From contig NZ_RBKT01000001.1 of the NCBI RefSeq assembly GCF_003633685.1, positions 8,675,868-8,739,867 on the forward strand: a DNA stretch of 64,000 nt, read 5' to 3'. Position 1 is the stretch's first letter. Each line of letters begins with the position of its first letter. Under the pieces are notes generated by a model that saw only the letters and a list, made by a program, of their open reading frames with translations, did no database searches and was not told where the DNA came from. Position numbers and translations under genes: made by a program. The stretch comes from Micromonospora pisi (lineage in GTDB: Bacteria; Actinomycetota; Actinomycetes; Mycobacteriales; Micromonosporaceae). Below are positions 42,867 to 51,256 of the stretch, in pieces.

Positions 42867-43369
42867 CCGTGGGGCCGTACGGCAACGCACGGGTGGACCA
42901 CGCACAGGCCGCACTTGACGGGGCGATCGCCGGCACGGTGGGCACGATGGCACTGAACGCCGCCACATACCTGGACATGACGTACCGGGGCCGGGCGGCG
43001 AGCAGTACGCCGGAGCAGACCGTGGGGCGGCTCGCCGACGCCGTACACCTGAATCTCGGATCCGAGGACCGGGCGGCGAACCGCCGCTCGGCCCTCGGGA
43101 CTCTGCTCGGGTACGGCACCGGGGTGGGCACCGCCGTACTGATCTCCGTGCTGGGTGCCGGGCGGCGGTGGCCACTTCCGGTCGCCGCCCTGCTCCTCGG
43201 TGGAGGGGCGATGTTCTCCGCCGACGCCACCCTGGCCGGCCTGAAGGTCAGCGACCCTCGGACCTGGAGCCGCTCGGACTGGCTCTCCGACGCGCTCCCG
43301 CACCTCGCCTACGGCTTTGCCGCTGCCGCCACCTGGTACCGGCTGGGCCGGTCGCGCCGGTCACGTTGA
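42863..43369 (+). CDS. Hypothetical membrane protein
   Basis: A 168-residue protein with about four hydrophobic segments (GAIAGTVGTMALNAATYLDM, LLGYGTGVGTAVLISVLG, PVAALLLGGGAMFSADATLA and LPHLAYGFAAAATWYRL). No family is recognised. It starts at a GTG that overlaps the preceding small gene, so the two form a coupled pair, possibly working together at the membrane. Confidence 0.75.
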   Translation: MTVGPYGNARVDHAQAALDGAIAGTVGTMALNAATYLDMTYRGRAASSTPEQTVGRLADAVHLNLGSEDRAANRRSALGTLLGYGTGVGTAVLISVLGAGRRWPLPVAALLLGGGAMFSADATLAGLKVSDPRTWSRSDWLSDALPHLAYGFAAAATWYRLGRSRRSR

Positions 43370-43455
43370 CCGTGCACGCCGAATCGCGCCCAGCCGGACA
43401 CCGTCGCGCCCGCTACCGCTCACGGCACCGGGCGGACGGTGGAACCTCGGCGCTA

Positions 43456-43650
43456 CTACTGGTGGTCGTGTTCACCGGCCTCGGCCACCGGCCGGGGCGA
43501 GGGGCCGTACGGCGAGACCTGCTCCGGCGGAACCGGTCGCGCCCCACCACCGGAACTCTGGCGCGAGTCGCCGGGACGTGGACCCTTACTGTCCTGCACG
43601 GTCGGGTTCTTCCCGTTGCGTCGCATTTCAGGCTGCTGCACGTTCGTCAT
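43456..43650 (-). CDS. Small hydrophilic hypothetical protein
   Basis: A 64-residue protein beginning MTNVQQPEMRRNGKNPTVQD and rich in Gly, Pro and Ser (SSGGGARPVPPEQVSPYGP); it is predicted to be unfolded. I know similar short proteins from actinobacteria but no function. GGAGGGAG lies 6 bases before the ATG at 43650, good evidence for translation. A longer reading upstream is less likely. Confidence 0.65.
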   Translation of the reverse strand: MTNVQQPEMRRNGKNPTVQDSKGPRPGDSRQSSGGGARPVPPEQVSPYGPSPRPVAEAGEHDHQ

Positions 43651-43783
43651 CACTGTCTCCCTCCGCGCTGGGCACCGATACGGGGACCGCACCGGCCCGC
43701 ACCCCACCGATTACCCGTGGGCCCGCCCGACATGCCGGCGCTCCCACCGGGGTACCGGCGCCGCCGGCGGGTACGCAGAGGGC

Positions 43784-44455
43784 ATGAGTGACGATCGTGA
43801 GGTGGTCAGGGCGCTGCTCGACCGGTACGGCCAGACCTACGCCGAGCAGGCGGGCATCGACCTGGCCGACCGCCCGCAGCCGCTGTACCAACTGCTGGTC
43901 CTGACCAACCTGCTGAGTACGCGGATCCGGGCGAGCGTGGCGATCGCCGCCGCCCGGGAACTCTTCAGCGCCGGATACCGGTCACCGCAGCAGATGGCGG
44001 GAGCGAACCGGCGGAGTCTGCTGGCCGCACTGGGCCGGGGTCACTACCGGCGGTACGACGAGCGGACGGCGACCATGCTCGTCGAGGGAGCCCGGCTCTG
44101 CCAGGAGCGGTGGCACGGTGACCTACGTCGGCTCCGCGAGGAGGCGAACGGGGATCCACCGGCGTTGCGCCGGTTGTTGACCGAGTTTCCCGGTATCGGA
44201 CCCACCGGCGCCGAGATCTTCCTACGGGAGGTACAGGCGGTCTGGCCGGAGCTGCGTCCGTACGCCGACCGACGGGTGGGAACCGGCGCACAACGCCTCG
44301 GGCTGCCCGCCTCGGCGGACAAACTCGGCGGCCTGACCGGCGGTGCCGATTTCGCCCGGCTCGCCTCCGCCCTGGTCCGGGTCTCGCTGGGCGAGCAACC
44401 GATCGACGACCGGGAACTCTCCGGGGAGCTGGCCCGGGCGGTCGCGGTCCGCTGA
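43784..44455 (+). CDS. HhH-GPD family protein (endonuclease III-like)
   Basis: A 223-residue protein with the helix-hairpin-helix fold of base-excision DNA glycosylases: YQLLVLTNLLSTRI near residue 40 and the hairpin LTEFPGIGPTGAEIFLREV around 145, followed by an aspartate in YADRRV. The lysine that bifunctional glycosylase/lyases carry in this hairpin is replaced (GIGPTGA), and no iron-sulfur cysteines are seen at the C-terminus. It may be a monofunctional or non-catalytic relative. Confidence 0.75.
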   Translation: MSDDREVVRALLDRYGQTYAEQAGIDLADRPQPLYQLLVLTNLLSTRIRASVAIAAARELFSAGYRSPQQMAGANRRSLLAALGRGHYRRYDERTATMLVEGARLCQERWHGDLRRLREEANGDPPALRRLLTEFPGIGPTGAEIFLREVQAVWPELRPYADRRVGTGAQRLGLPASADKLGGLTGGADFARLASALVRVSLGEQPIDDRELSGELARAVAVR

Positions 44456-44477
44456 CTTGTCGTCCCGCCGCCCCCGG

Positions 44478-44657
44478 TCAGCTCACCGAGGTGTTGCCGG
44501 GCTTCGTGAGGTGCCACACGATCAGGGCCGCCACCACCGCGAGCGCCAGGATGGCGTTGGTGACGCCACGACCGTCGCTGGTGCCGAAGAAGATCACCGC
44601 CAGCCCCGCCAGCACGGAGAGAAAAGTACGTAATCCCTTATTTTTCACGCGATTCAC
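44478..44657 (-). CDS. Small membrane protein
   Basis: A frame of 59 residues (GTG at 44657, or 56 residues from GTG at 44648) encodes two membrane segments: FLSVLAGLAVIFFGTSDG and NAILALAVVAALIVWHL. Codon use in the hydrophobic parts is GC3-rich like real genes, while the first codons are AT-rich. No clear ribosome binding site. Function unknown. Confidence 0.5.
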   Translation of the reverse strand: MNRVKNKGLRTFLSVLAGLAVIFFGTSDGRGVTNAILALAVVAALIVWHLTKPGNTSVS

Positions 44658-44752
44658 CGTAATCGCTTGGCCTGGTCACGTCCGCCACTCGGGCGCACCA
44701 TGACCCGAACGGGGCGGCGGGTCGTCGTTCGACCCGCCGCATCCCTCGACGC

Positions 44753-46069
44753 TCAGCGTGGCTCGGGTGCGCGATCCCCGGAGTCCCGCTCCCCCGGGTT
44801 GCCTCCGGTCTCGGCGCACAGGCGTACGGTCCGGATGGCGTGCCCGGCGACCTCGACCACCTGCGCGGTCCACCCGGACAGCCGGAGTGTCTCCCCCGGC
44901 TCGGTCGGCAGGTGCCCCAACCGGGCCAGCATCAGCCCGGCCAGGGTGGTGTACTCGCCGGTCAGCGGGACCCGCAGGTTGACGCCGAGGTCGGGCAGGT
45001 CGTGCAGTGGGAAAGCACCCGGGACCAGCAACGCTCCGTCCGGTTCCCGGACCACCGACTCCACATCCCGGTCGGTCTCGTCGTACAGCTCACCGACCAC
45101 CTCCGCCAGCAGGTCCTCCATCGTGATCAGCCCGTCGGTGGCGCCGCGCTCGTCCACCACCAGGGCGAGTTGGTGGCGTTGCTGACGCAGCTGTCGCATC
45201 GCGTCGGCCACGCGCAGCGTCTCGGGCAGGAACACCGCCGGCCGGGTCCGCTCGCCGACGCTGCGCCCACCGCCGACCAGGTCCCGGATGTGCACCACCC
45301 CGACCACGTCGTCGAGCCCCGACGGCCCGGTCACCGGGGCACGGGACCTACCGGTCTCGGCCAGCAGGTGCAGCCCTTCGTCGATCGACATCGCCGCGGG
45401 CAGGCTGGTGACCTCACCCCGAGGCACCAGGATCTCCCGCAGGGTACGGTCGGCGATCTCGAACGCGCCGCTGAGGATCTCCCGCTGCTGCGGCGACACC
45501 CCCCGCTGGCTCACCACCAGCTCGCGCAGTTCGTCGGGATTGATGTCCTCCCTGGTGGCGCGCGGGTCAGCCCGAAAGATCCGGACCACCAGGTCGGTGG
45601 CGACGCTGAGCAACCAGACCACGGGCCGTACGACGGTCGCGAACAGGTCCAACGGCCGGGCGACCAGCAGTCCCCACCGCTCGGCCCGCTGCATCGCGAT
45701 TCGCTTGGGCGCCAGTTCGCCGAGGACCAGCGTGACAAAGGTGAGTACGGCGGTCACCAGCACGACCGCCACCGGTCGGGCGGCGCTGCCGAGGAAGCCC
45801 AGGGGGCCGATCAGCGGCTGGGCGAGCGACACCGCCGCTGCCGCGCTGGCGAGGAAACCGGCCAGGGTGATGCCGATCTGGGTGGTGGCCAGAAACCGGT
45901 TCGGGTCGCGGGCCAGCCGGGCCAGGGTGCGCCCGCTCCGCGAGCCGCGGGCCAGCCCACGCATCTGGCCTTCGCGCAACGAGACCAGCGCCATCTCACT
46001 GCCAGCGAAAGCCGCATTGATCAAGACCAGCAGCAGCACCAGGCCCAGTTCGGTGAGATGTCCACCCAC
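44753..46069 (-). CDS. CNNM/CBS-domain membrane protein (HlyC/CorC family)
   Basis: The protein of about 438 residues has a DUF21/CNNM membrane domain with four helices (AAFAGSEMALVSLREGQMRG, ATTQIGITLAGFLASA, VLGELAPKRIAMQRAE), two CBS domains (IDEGLHLLAETGRSRAPVTG; VVDERGATDGLITMEDLLAE) and a C-terminal CorC_HlyC domain (GEYTTLAGLMLARLGHLP). Family members are linked to Mg/Co efflux. I prefer the GTG at 46069, 9 bases after GGGAGG; an upstream GTG at 46102 would add 11 residues. Confidence 0.85.
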   Translation of the reverse strand: MGGHLTELGLVLLLVLINAAFAGSEMALVSLREGQMRGLARGSRSGRTLARLARDPNRFLATTQIGITLAGFLASAAAAVSLAQPLIGPLGFLGSAARPVAVVLVTAVLTFVTLVLGELAPKRIAMQRAERWGLLVARPLDLFATVVRPVVWLLSVATDLVVRIFRADPRATREDINPDELRELVVSQRGVSPQQREILSGAFEIADRTLREILVPRGEVTSLPAAMSIDEGLHLLAETGRSRAPVTGPSGLDDVVGVVHIRDLVGGGRSVGERTRPAVFLPETLRVADAMRQLRQQRHQLALVVDERGATDGLITMEDLLAEVVGELYDETDRDVESVVREPDGALLVPGAFPLHDLPDLGVNLRVPLTGEYTTLAGLMLARLGHLPTEPGETLRLSGWTAQVVEVAGHAIRTVRLCAETGGNPGERDSGDRAPEPR

Positions 46070-46167
46070 GACCTCCGGCCTCCCATCCATCCCTGAGGCC
46101 ACCTAACCGCAGCCGTCCCACCCGCCGGGCCGGTTTGCCCGGACAAGTGGGTCGGTACAGTCACGCG

Positions 46168-47316
46168 GTGACCGATATCCGGACAGAGGCTGAACTGCGC
46201 CACCCCGTGTCCCGGGTGTGGCGTGCGCTGACCGACGCGCAGCTCCTCGGGCAGTGGCTCGGCGCCACCGACCTACAGCCCGAAGCGGGCGCCCCGTTCG
46301 AACTCACGCCGATCGACCTGCCAGGAGTCGAGGGCGAGGTCAACGGCGCGGTGGTCGAGGTCGTCGAACCGCAGCGGCTGGTGCTGCGCTGGCGTGAGGA
46401 CGGCGTACGCGTACTGGTGAGCTTCGAGCTGATCGAGACCGAACAGGGTTGCCTGATCACCGTACGGCAGTCGGGGACGGACGGGCACTGGACGTCCGAG
46501 CAGGAGGAGCAGCGCCAGCAGGCGTACGGCCAACTGCTCTCCGGCCCGCTGCCGGCCGTGCTCGACTGGCTTGCCTTCCGCGAGGTGGACTTCACCTCGG
46601 AAACCGCCGAAGCCGACGGGGCCGCCGCCGGTGCGGCCCAGGGGGCCGTCACGGCGAACCGTGACCCGGAGCAACGGCGGCGACGCCTGGTCGGTGGCCT
46701 GATCGGCACCGCCATCGTGGTCGGCGCGGCCATGGTGGTCGGCGCGCTCATCCGTCCCACCGCCGACCCGACCACAGCGGCGGCGATCCCACCGTCGGGC
46801 GCCCCGGCCAGCGACGGCAGCGCCACCGGCGGACCACCGTCGCCGGCCGTGAGCGGCGCGGCGTCGTCGTCCCGTAGCGGTACGTCCGCGCCGTCGGCGA
46901 CCACGACGGCATCGGCGAGCCCGTCCACCACACCCTCGGCCGGAACGCCCTCCACCCAGCCGGCCACCGCCAACCCGCCGGCCGGCGCCGCCGCCCCGCC
47001 CGCACAGCCGAACCTCGACGCCCGCTACACCCGGGCCTCCAGCGAACTGCTCGGTTACACCGGCGAGATCGTGGTGACGAACTCGGGCAACGCCAAGGCG
47101 ACGCAGTGGGTCGTCACCGTCGTGCTCGACGGTGGCGCCACGGTCGCGGACGTCTCCGGTGCCAGGTACGACCAGAAGGGGCGGACCGTGACGTTCACCG
47201 GTGACTCCGTCGCCGCCGGTGCGACGGCCAGGTTCAGGTTCCAGGTCAACGCGGCGCTGAGCGAGCGGCAGCCGCAGAGCTGCCGGATCGGTGATCGCCC
47301 GTGTAGCGGGCTGTGA
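46168..47316 (+). CDS. SRPBCC domain – membrane helix – cellulose-binding-like domain fusion
   Basis: The 382-residue protein starts with a START/SRPBCC (AHSA1-like) domain (about 1-135: ELRHPVSRVWRALTDAQLL, LVLRWREDGVRVLVSFELIE), then one membrane helix (GGLIGTAIVVGAAMVVGALI, about 170-190), a 100-residue Ser/Thr/Pro linker, and a C-terminal beta domain like CBM2 or related Ig-like modules (GEIVVTNSGNAKATQWVVTV, FTGDSVAAGATARFRFQV). The first domain should be cytoplasmic and the last outside. The GTG at 46168 begins the domain. Function is unknown. Confidence 0.8.
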   Translation: MTDIRTEAELRHPVSRVWRALTDAQLLGQWLGATDLQPEAGAPFELTPIDLPGVEGEVNGAVVEVVEPQRLVLRWREDGVRVLVSFELIETEQGCLITVRQSGTDGHWTSEQEEQRQQAYGQLLSGPLPAVLDWLAFREVDFTSETAEADGAAAGAAQGAVTANRDPEQRRRRLVGGLIGTAIVVGAAMVVGALIRPTADPTTAAAIPPSGAPASDGSATGGPPSPAVSGAASSSRSGTSAPSATTTASASPSTTPSAGTPSTQPATANPPAGAAAPPAQPNLDARYTRASSELLGYTGEIVVTNSGNAKATQWVVTVVLDGGATVADVSGARYDQKGRTVTFTGDSVAAGATARFRFQVNAALSERQPQSCRIGDRPCSGL

Positions 47317-47337
47317 CGCGGCCGCCGTACCCGGCCG

Positions 47338-47535
47338 TCACATCTCCTCCAGGTCGTCGAGCTCGATCCCCTGGATCATCAGCCAGCGGGCCAGCCCCGT
47401 CATGCCGAGCAGCCACAGCGGCGCGGACTCGGTGGTGCCGTTGGTGGCGTAGACGGCGAACCGAAGATCCGGTGCGCGGATCACCTCGATCCGCCACCGG
47501 TGATTCTGGTCCCGCCAGGTCGCCACCGGGTCCAT
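47338..47535 (-). CDS. Small hypothetical protein
   Basis: A 65-residue protein with NHRWRIEVIRAPDLRFAVYA and an LWLLGMTGLARWLMIQ helix. It looks like a compact folded protein, but I recognise no family. Its start lies 7 bases after the carbonic anhydrase stop on the same strand, so they may be cotranscribed. Codon use is normal. Confidence 0.65.
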   Translation of the reverse strand: MDPVATWRDQNHRWRIEVIRAPDLRFAVYATNGTTESAPLWLLGMTGLARWLMIQGIELDDLEEM

Positions 47536-47541
47536 CGGCCG

Positions 47542-48168
47542 TCACACTCCGAAACCGCCCACACGCCGTACGCTACCCTCGGCCAGCCGGTAAGAAAGGC
47601 CGACCACACCACAACGGCCATCGGCCAACCGCTCGGCGATCACCGACGAACGGTGCGCCAGCATGTCGACGGTGTAACGGACGTGCTCCTCGACCGCCAC
47701 GTCAGGATCTTCCGCAGCCTGGTCCCGTACCGGGAGCACGCTGAGCATCACCCGTTCCACCACGTCCCGCATGAATCCGGCCGGAGTGATGCCCTGCTCG
47801 ATCGCGGCCAGGGTGGCGGCGATCGCCCCGCAGGAGTCGTGCCCCAGAACGGCGATCAACGGGGTGTCCAGCACGGCGATCCCGTACTCGATGCTGCCCA
47901 GCACCTCTGGTCCGACCACGTGTCCGGCGGTCCGGACGACAAACAGGTCGCCTAGTCCCCGGTCGAAGATGATCTCGGCGGCCAGACGTGAGTCGGAACA
48001 GCCGAACAGGACCGCGAACGGCCGCTGCGCCGGGGCGAGCGCGGTACGCCGGTCCGCGTCCTGGTGCGGGTGGAGCCGGTTGCCGCTGATGAAGCGCTTG
48101 TTCCCCTCGAGGAGCAACTCCAGCGCCGCCGACGGGGTCGCCGGCCCCTCCAGACTCGTCTCCAACAT
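47542..48168 (-). CDS. Beta-carbonic anhydrase
   Basis: A 208-residue zinc enzyme interconverting CO2 and bicarbonate. Zinc ligands Cys57 (in GCSDSR), His110 and Cys113 (in LGHDSCGAI) and the Asp59–Arg61 dyad are present. No signal peptide, so cytoplasmic. The ATG at 48168 is preceded by GGAGAG. Length is typical for this class. Confidence 0.95.
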   Translation of the reverse strand: MLETSLEGPATPSAALELLLEGNKRFISGNRLHPHQDADRRTALAPAQRPFAVLFGCSDSRLAAEIIFDRGLGDLFVVRTAGHVVGPEVLGSIEYGIAVLDTPLIAVLGHDSCGAIAATLAAIEQGITPAGFMRDVVERVMLSVLPVRDQAAEDPDVAVEEHVRYTVDMLAHRSSVIAERLADGRCGVVGLSYRLAEGSVRRVGGFGV

Positions 48169-48183
48169 CGGTCTCTCCTACCG

Positions 48184-48336
48184 TCAGCCGGGCGCCCGGC
48201 ACCCGGCACCTGCCGCGGCTGACCGGCCGGGAATCGCCCCGCACACCGTACTCGCGAGCAGGACCAAACCGGCGTAGGTGAGCAGCCATCGTGGCGGTCG
48301 TAACACCTCCGGCGTGTCGGAGACGTCACCGTTCAC
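48184..48336 (-). CDS. Small single-span membrane protein coupled to the glycosyltransferase gene
   Basis: A GTG overlaps the stop of the upstream glycosyltransferase gene by 4 bases (GTGA) and opens a 50-residue frame with one membrane helix (WLLTYAGLVLLASTVCGAIP). The overlap and good codon use argue for real translation. It could be a small partner of the membrane enzyme. No family is recognised. Confidence 0.5.
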   Translation of the reverse strand: MNGDVSDTPEVLRPPRWLLTYAGLVLLASTVCGAIPGRSAAAGAGCRAPG

Positions 48337-49727
48337 CACACCGTCCAGACCAGGTGGTTGACCGCGAGCGCGGTGACCGCCTGGAGGGCCAGCCAACCGC
48401 GACGGTGATCCGACGGCAGCAGCGCGGCGGCGGCGGGCAGCCAGACCGCGAACGGCAACCAGATCCGCTCCACCTCGGCCTTGCTCATCCCGGACAGGTC
48501 GGCCAGCACGATCGCGAGCGAGGCGGCCAGGGCCAGCGCGACCGGGGCGGTCGACAACCGGGCGGCGACCGCGCGGACCCGAGCCGGCCCGGTGCGCCCT
48601 GGCACCCGGAGCGCCCGTACCGCGCGGCGAAGCGCGGGCGCGCAGGCCGGTCCGGTGGCGAGCACCAGCGCGGCGAGGTTGGCCCAGACCCAGTACGCGT
48701 ACGGCCGCTCCCGGGCAATCCCCTGGTAGTAGCGCTCGACCACCAACCGGTACCCGTCGTACCACCAGAACCCGGCCTCGACGAACCCCACGACCACGGC
48801 TGCCACTGCGAGCAGCAGCGCAACGGCCGGCCAGATCCGGCGGCTCACCAGCAGCACGGCGCCCGCCAGCGGGGCGACCAGCACCAGACCGTACGAGAGG
48901 AACACCCCGAAGCCGAGCAGCAGGCCAGCCGCCAACGCCACCAGCACTCCGAATGGTTGCCCCCGTGCGGACCGGGCGGCGACGGCGAGCAGGGCGACCC
49001 CGGTCGCGGTCACCCCGGCGAAGATCGCGTCGGCGGAGGCGCCCCACCAGACCGCGCCCGGGAAGAGCACCACGAACGGCAGCGCCGCCCGTGCCGCCCG
49101 CTCGTCCCCGAGGGCGCGGACGGTGACCGGCACCGCGACCGCTGTCGCCGCCCCGACCGCGACGCAGAACAGCGCCGCCCAGCCACCGCCGGCCAGCCCG
49201 CCCCGGTCGAGCCAGACGAAGACCAACAGGGCGCCGGGTGGGTGACCCGAGACGTGGGTGGCCCAGGAGTCGGGTTGGAAGTCCAGGATCCGGCCGGCGA
49301 ACTCCCGCACCATCGCGGGGGCGTCGGTCACCCCCGGCACCTCGGCGAGGTACTCGGCGTCCAGAGTGAGACGGGTGGTCAGGCCGACTCGCACGCCGTC
49401 GACCAGGGCCAGTGAGAGGATCCAGGCGACCGCGGTCACGTACCCGGCGACCAGCAGGGTCGGCCAGCGCAGCCGGACGGCGAGCCGGGGCCCGTACCCG
49501 ACGGCAAGCGCCGCGACCAGTAGCGCCAGTGGCGTACCAGGGCCCAGGTGCGGCCCCCAGGTGGCGAAGAGCGGCGCGGCGCCGGCGTGGATCGGCACCC
49601 CGGCCCGGCGGAGCCACCAGCCGACGGCCGCGGCGCAGCCGACCAGCAACAGCGCGACCAGGGCGGCCAGGGCGTCGGCGCCGACGTGGCGGCGCCCGGC
49701 GCGGGTCCTCTCCGGCGCCTGCTGCAC
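48333..49727 (-). CDS. Membrane glycosyltransferase-like protein (GT-C type)
   Basis: A 464-residue integral membrane protein with about 11-12 hydrophobic helices. The extracytoplasmic loop DSWATHVSGHPPGALLVFVW and the FPGAVWWGASADAIFAGV stretch resemble polyprenol-phosphate-sugar-using GT-C enzymes. It probably moves a sugar onto lipid or cell-wall glycan outside the membrane. It is divergent from the GT2 gene at 49892, which could supply the lipid-linked donor; that link is inference. Confidence 0.75.
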   Translation of the reverse strand: MQQAPERTRAGRRHVGADALAALVALLLVGCAAAVGWWLRRAGVPIHAGAAPLFATWGPHLGPGTPLALLVAALAVGYGPRLAVRLRWPTLLVAGYVTAVAWILSLALVDGVRVGLTTRLTLDAEYLAEVPGVTDAPAMVREFAGRILDFQPDSWATHVSGHPPGALLVFVWLDRGGLAGGGWAALFCVAVGAATAVAVPVTVRALGDERAARAALPFVVLFPGAVWWGASADAIFAGVTATGVALLAVAARSARGQPFGVLVALAAGLLLGFGVFLSYGLVLVAPLAGAVLLVSRRIWPAVALLLAVAAVVVGFVEAGFWWYDGYRLVVERYYQGIARERPYAYWVWANLAALVLATGPACAPALRRAVRALRVPGRTGPARVRAVAARLSTAPVALALAASLAIVLADLSGMSKAEVERIWLPFAVWLPAAAALLPSDHRRGWLALQAVTALAVNHLVWTVW

Positions 49728-49891
49728 GCGGCCACGCTACCGACGCGGGTCGGCCGCCGGGGCCGGAACCGACGAGCGGGCGGGTACGGCGAGCCGCCGC
49801 GCCGGTCGGCACCGGCGAGCCCACGCCGACGGCGTTTAAACCTGCTGGCAATGGCTAACTGCGGCTCACCTACGCAGTACGAGGAGTGGCC

Positions 49892-50554
49892 GTGACCCAA
49901 TCCCATCGGGTGGATGTGGTGCTGCCCTGCCTCGACGAGGCGGCGGCACTACCCGACCTGCTGCGCCGGCTCCCCGACGGCTACCGGGCGATCGTGGTCG
50001 ACAACGGGTCGCGGGACGGGTCGCCGGAGGTGGCGGCCCGGCACGGCGCGTACGTGGTGACCGAGGCGCGGCGCGGTTACGGGGCGGCCGTCGACACCGG
50101 TCTGCGGGCGGCGACCGCGGAGATCGTCTGTGTGATCGACGCCGACGGCTCACTTGACCCGGGCGCGTTACCGCTGCTGGTCGCGCTGGTCGAGCAGGGC
50201 GCCGCCGACCTCGCCGTCGGGCGTCGGGTTCCGGTCGGGCGGGGTGCCTGGCCGTGGCACGCGCGCGCCGCCAACCTGGCCCTGGCGGCGCTGATCCGGC
50301 GGCGTGGAGCACCCGTGCACGACATCGCCCCGGTCCGCGCGGTACGCCGTACCGACCTGTTGGGCCTCGACGTACGCGACCGGGCGTTCGGTTATCCGCT
50401 GGAGTTGCTGACCCGGGCGGCGGCGGCCGGCTGGCGGATCGTGGAACGGCCGGTGCTCTACCGGCCCCGCGCCGCCGGGACCTCCTCGAAGGTTTCCGGT
50501 TCCGTACGTGGCAGCCTGCGGGCGGCCCGCGACATGGCCAGGGTGCTGGCGTGA
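49892..50554 (+). CDS. Family 2 glycosyltransferase
   Basis: A 220-residue GT-A glycosyltransferase like dolichol-phosphate-mannose synthases: VVLPCLDEAAALPDLLRRL, IVVDNGSRDGS, and the metal-binding DADGSLDPG with ARRGYGAAVDTGLR. It has no C-terminal membrane helices. I chose the GTG at 49892 because GAGGAG lies 5 bases upstream; a GTG 6 bases earlier is too close to it. Its stop overlaps the next gene's GTG by 4 bases. The product may be a lipid-linked sugar. Confidence 0.85.
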   Translation: MTQSHRVDVVLPCLDEAAALPDLLRRLPDGYRAIVVDNGSRDGSPEVAARHGAYVVTEARRGYGAAVDTGLRAATAEIVCVIDADGSLDPGALPLLVALVEQGAADLAVGRRVPVGRGAWPWHARAANLALAALIRRRGAPVHDIAPVRAVRRTDLLGLDVRDRAFGYPLELLTRAAAAGWRIVERPVLYRPRAAGTSSKVSGSVRGSLRAARDMARVLA

Positions 50555-51252
50555 GCGCCGCCGATCCGGTGCTCCTGGTGCTCGCGAAGGCACCGGTGCC
50601 CGGGGCGGTCAAGACCCGGCTCTCTCCCCCGGCGACCCCGGAACAGGCCGCCGAGATCGCCGCCGCCGCGCTGCTCGACACACTCGACACGGTCGCCGCC
50701 ACCCCGGCGGTGACCCCGGTCATCGCCCTCTCCGGCGACCTCTCGGTGGCCCGCCGGGGTGCGGAGATCCGCCGGGCGCTGTCCGGCTGGACAGTGCTGG
50801 AACAGCGCGGACCGACCTTCGCCGAACGGCTCGTCGCCGCGTACGCCGACGTCGGCGCACGGTTCCCCGGCCGGCCGGTGCTGCAGATCGGGATGGACAC
50901 CCCGCACCTGCACTGGAGCCTGCTGGACGCCGCCGCCCGGCGGCTCGACGGTGGGGCGCGGGCGTTACTCGGCACCGCGCTCGACGGCGGCTGGTGGGCC
51001 CTGGGGCTGGGCGACCCGGACGACGCCCGGGTGCTGCGCGCCGTACCGACCTCCAGGCCGGACACCGGCGCCCTCACCCGTCGCGCGCTGAGCGAGCACG
51101 GCCTGCGGGTCGAGCCACTGCCCCCGATGTCCGACGTCGACACCATGGCCGACGCGGTCACGGTCGCCGCCACGGTGCCCGGTGGACGGTTCGCCGCCGC
51201 CGTGTTCGACCTGCGCGAGTCGTGGCTGGTGCCGTTGCGGGACCAGGCGTGA
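50551..51252 (+). CDS. DUF2064/TIGR04282-type glycosyltransferase-like protein
   Basis: A 233-residue nucleotidyl-sugar-like fold protein with VLAKAPVPGAVKTRLSPPAT at the N-terminus, QIGMDTPHLHWSLLDAAA and DGGWWALGL. Relatives are labelled arsenosugar or rSAM/selenodomain-linked transferases, but no arsenic genes are near. It is coupled to the GT2 gene by a GTGA overlap. The true substrate is unknown. Confidence 0.85.
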   Translation: MSAADPVLLVLAKAPVPGAVKTRLSPPATPEQAAEIAAAALLDTLDTVAATPAVTPVIALSGDLSVARRGAEIRRALSGWTVLEQRGPTFAERLVAAYADVGARFPGRPVLQIGMDTPHLHWSLLDAAARRLDGGARALLGTALDGGWWALGLGDPDDARVLRAVPTSRPDTGALTRRALSEHGLRVEPLPPMSDVDTMADAVTVAATVPGGRFAAAVFDLRESWLVPLRDQA

Positions 51253-51256
51253 CCAG

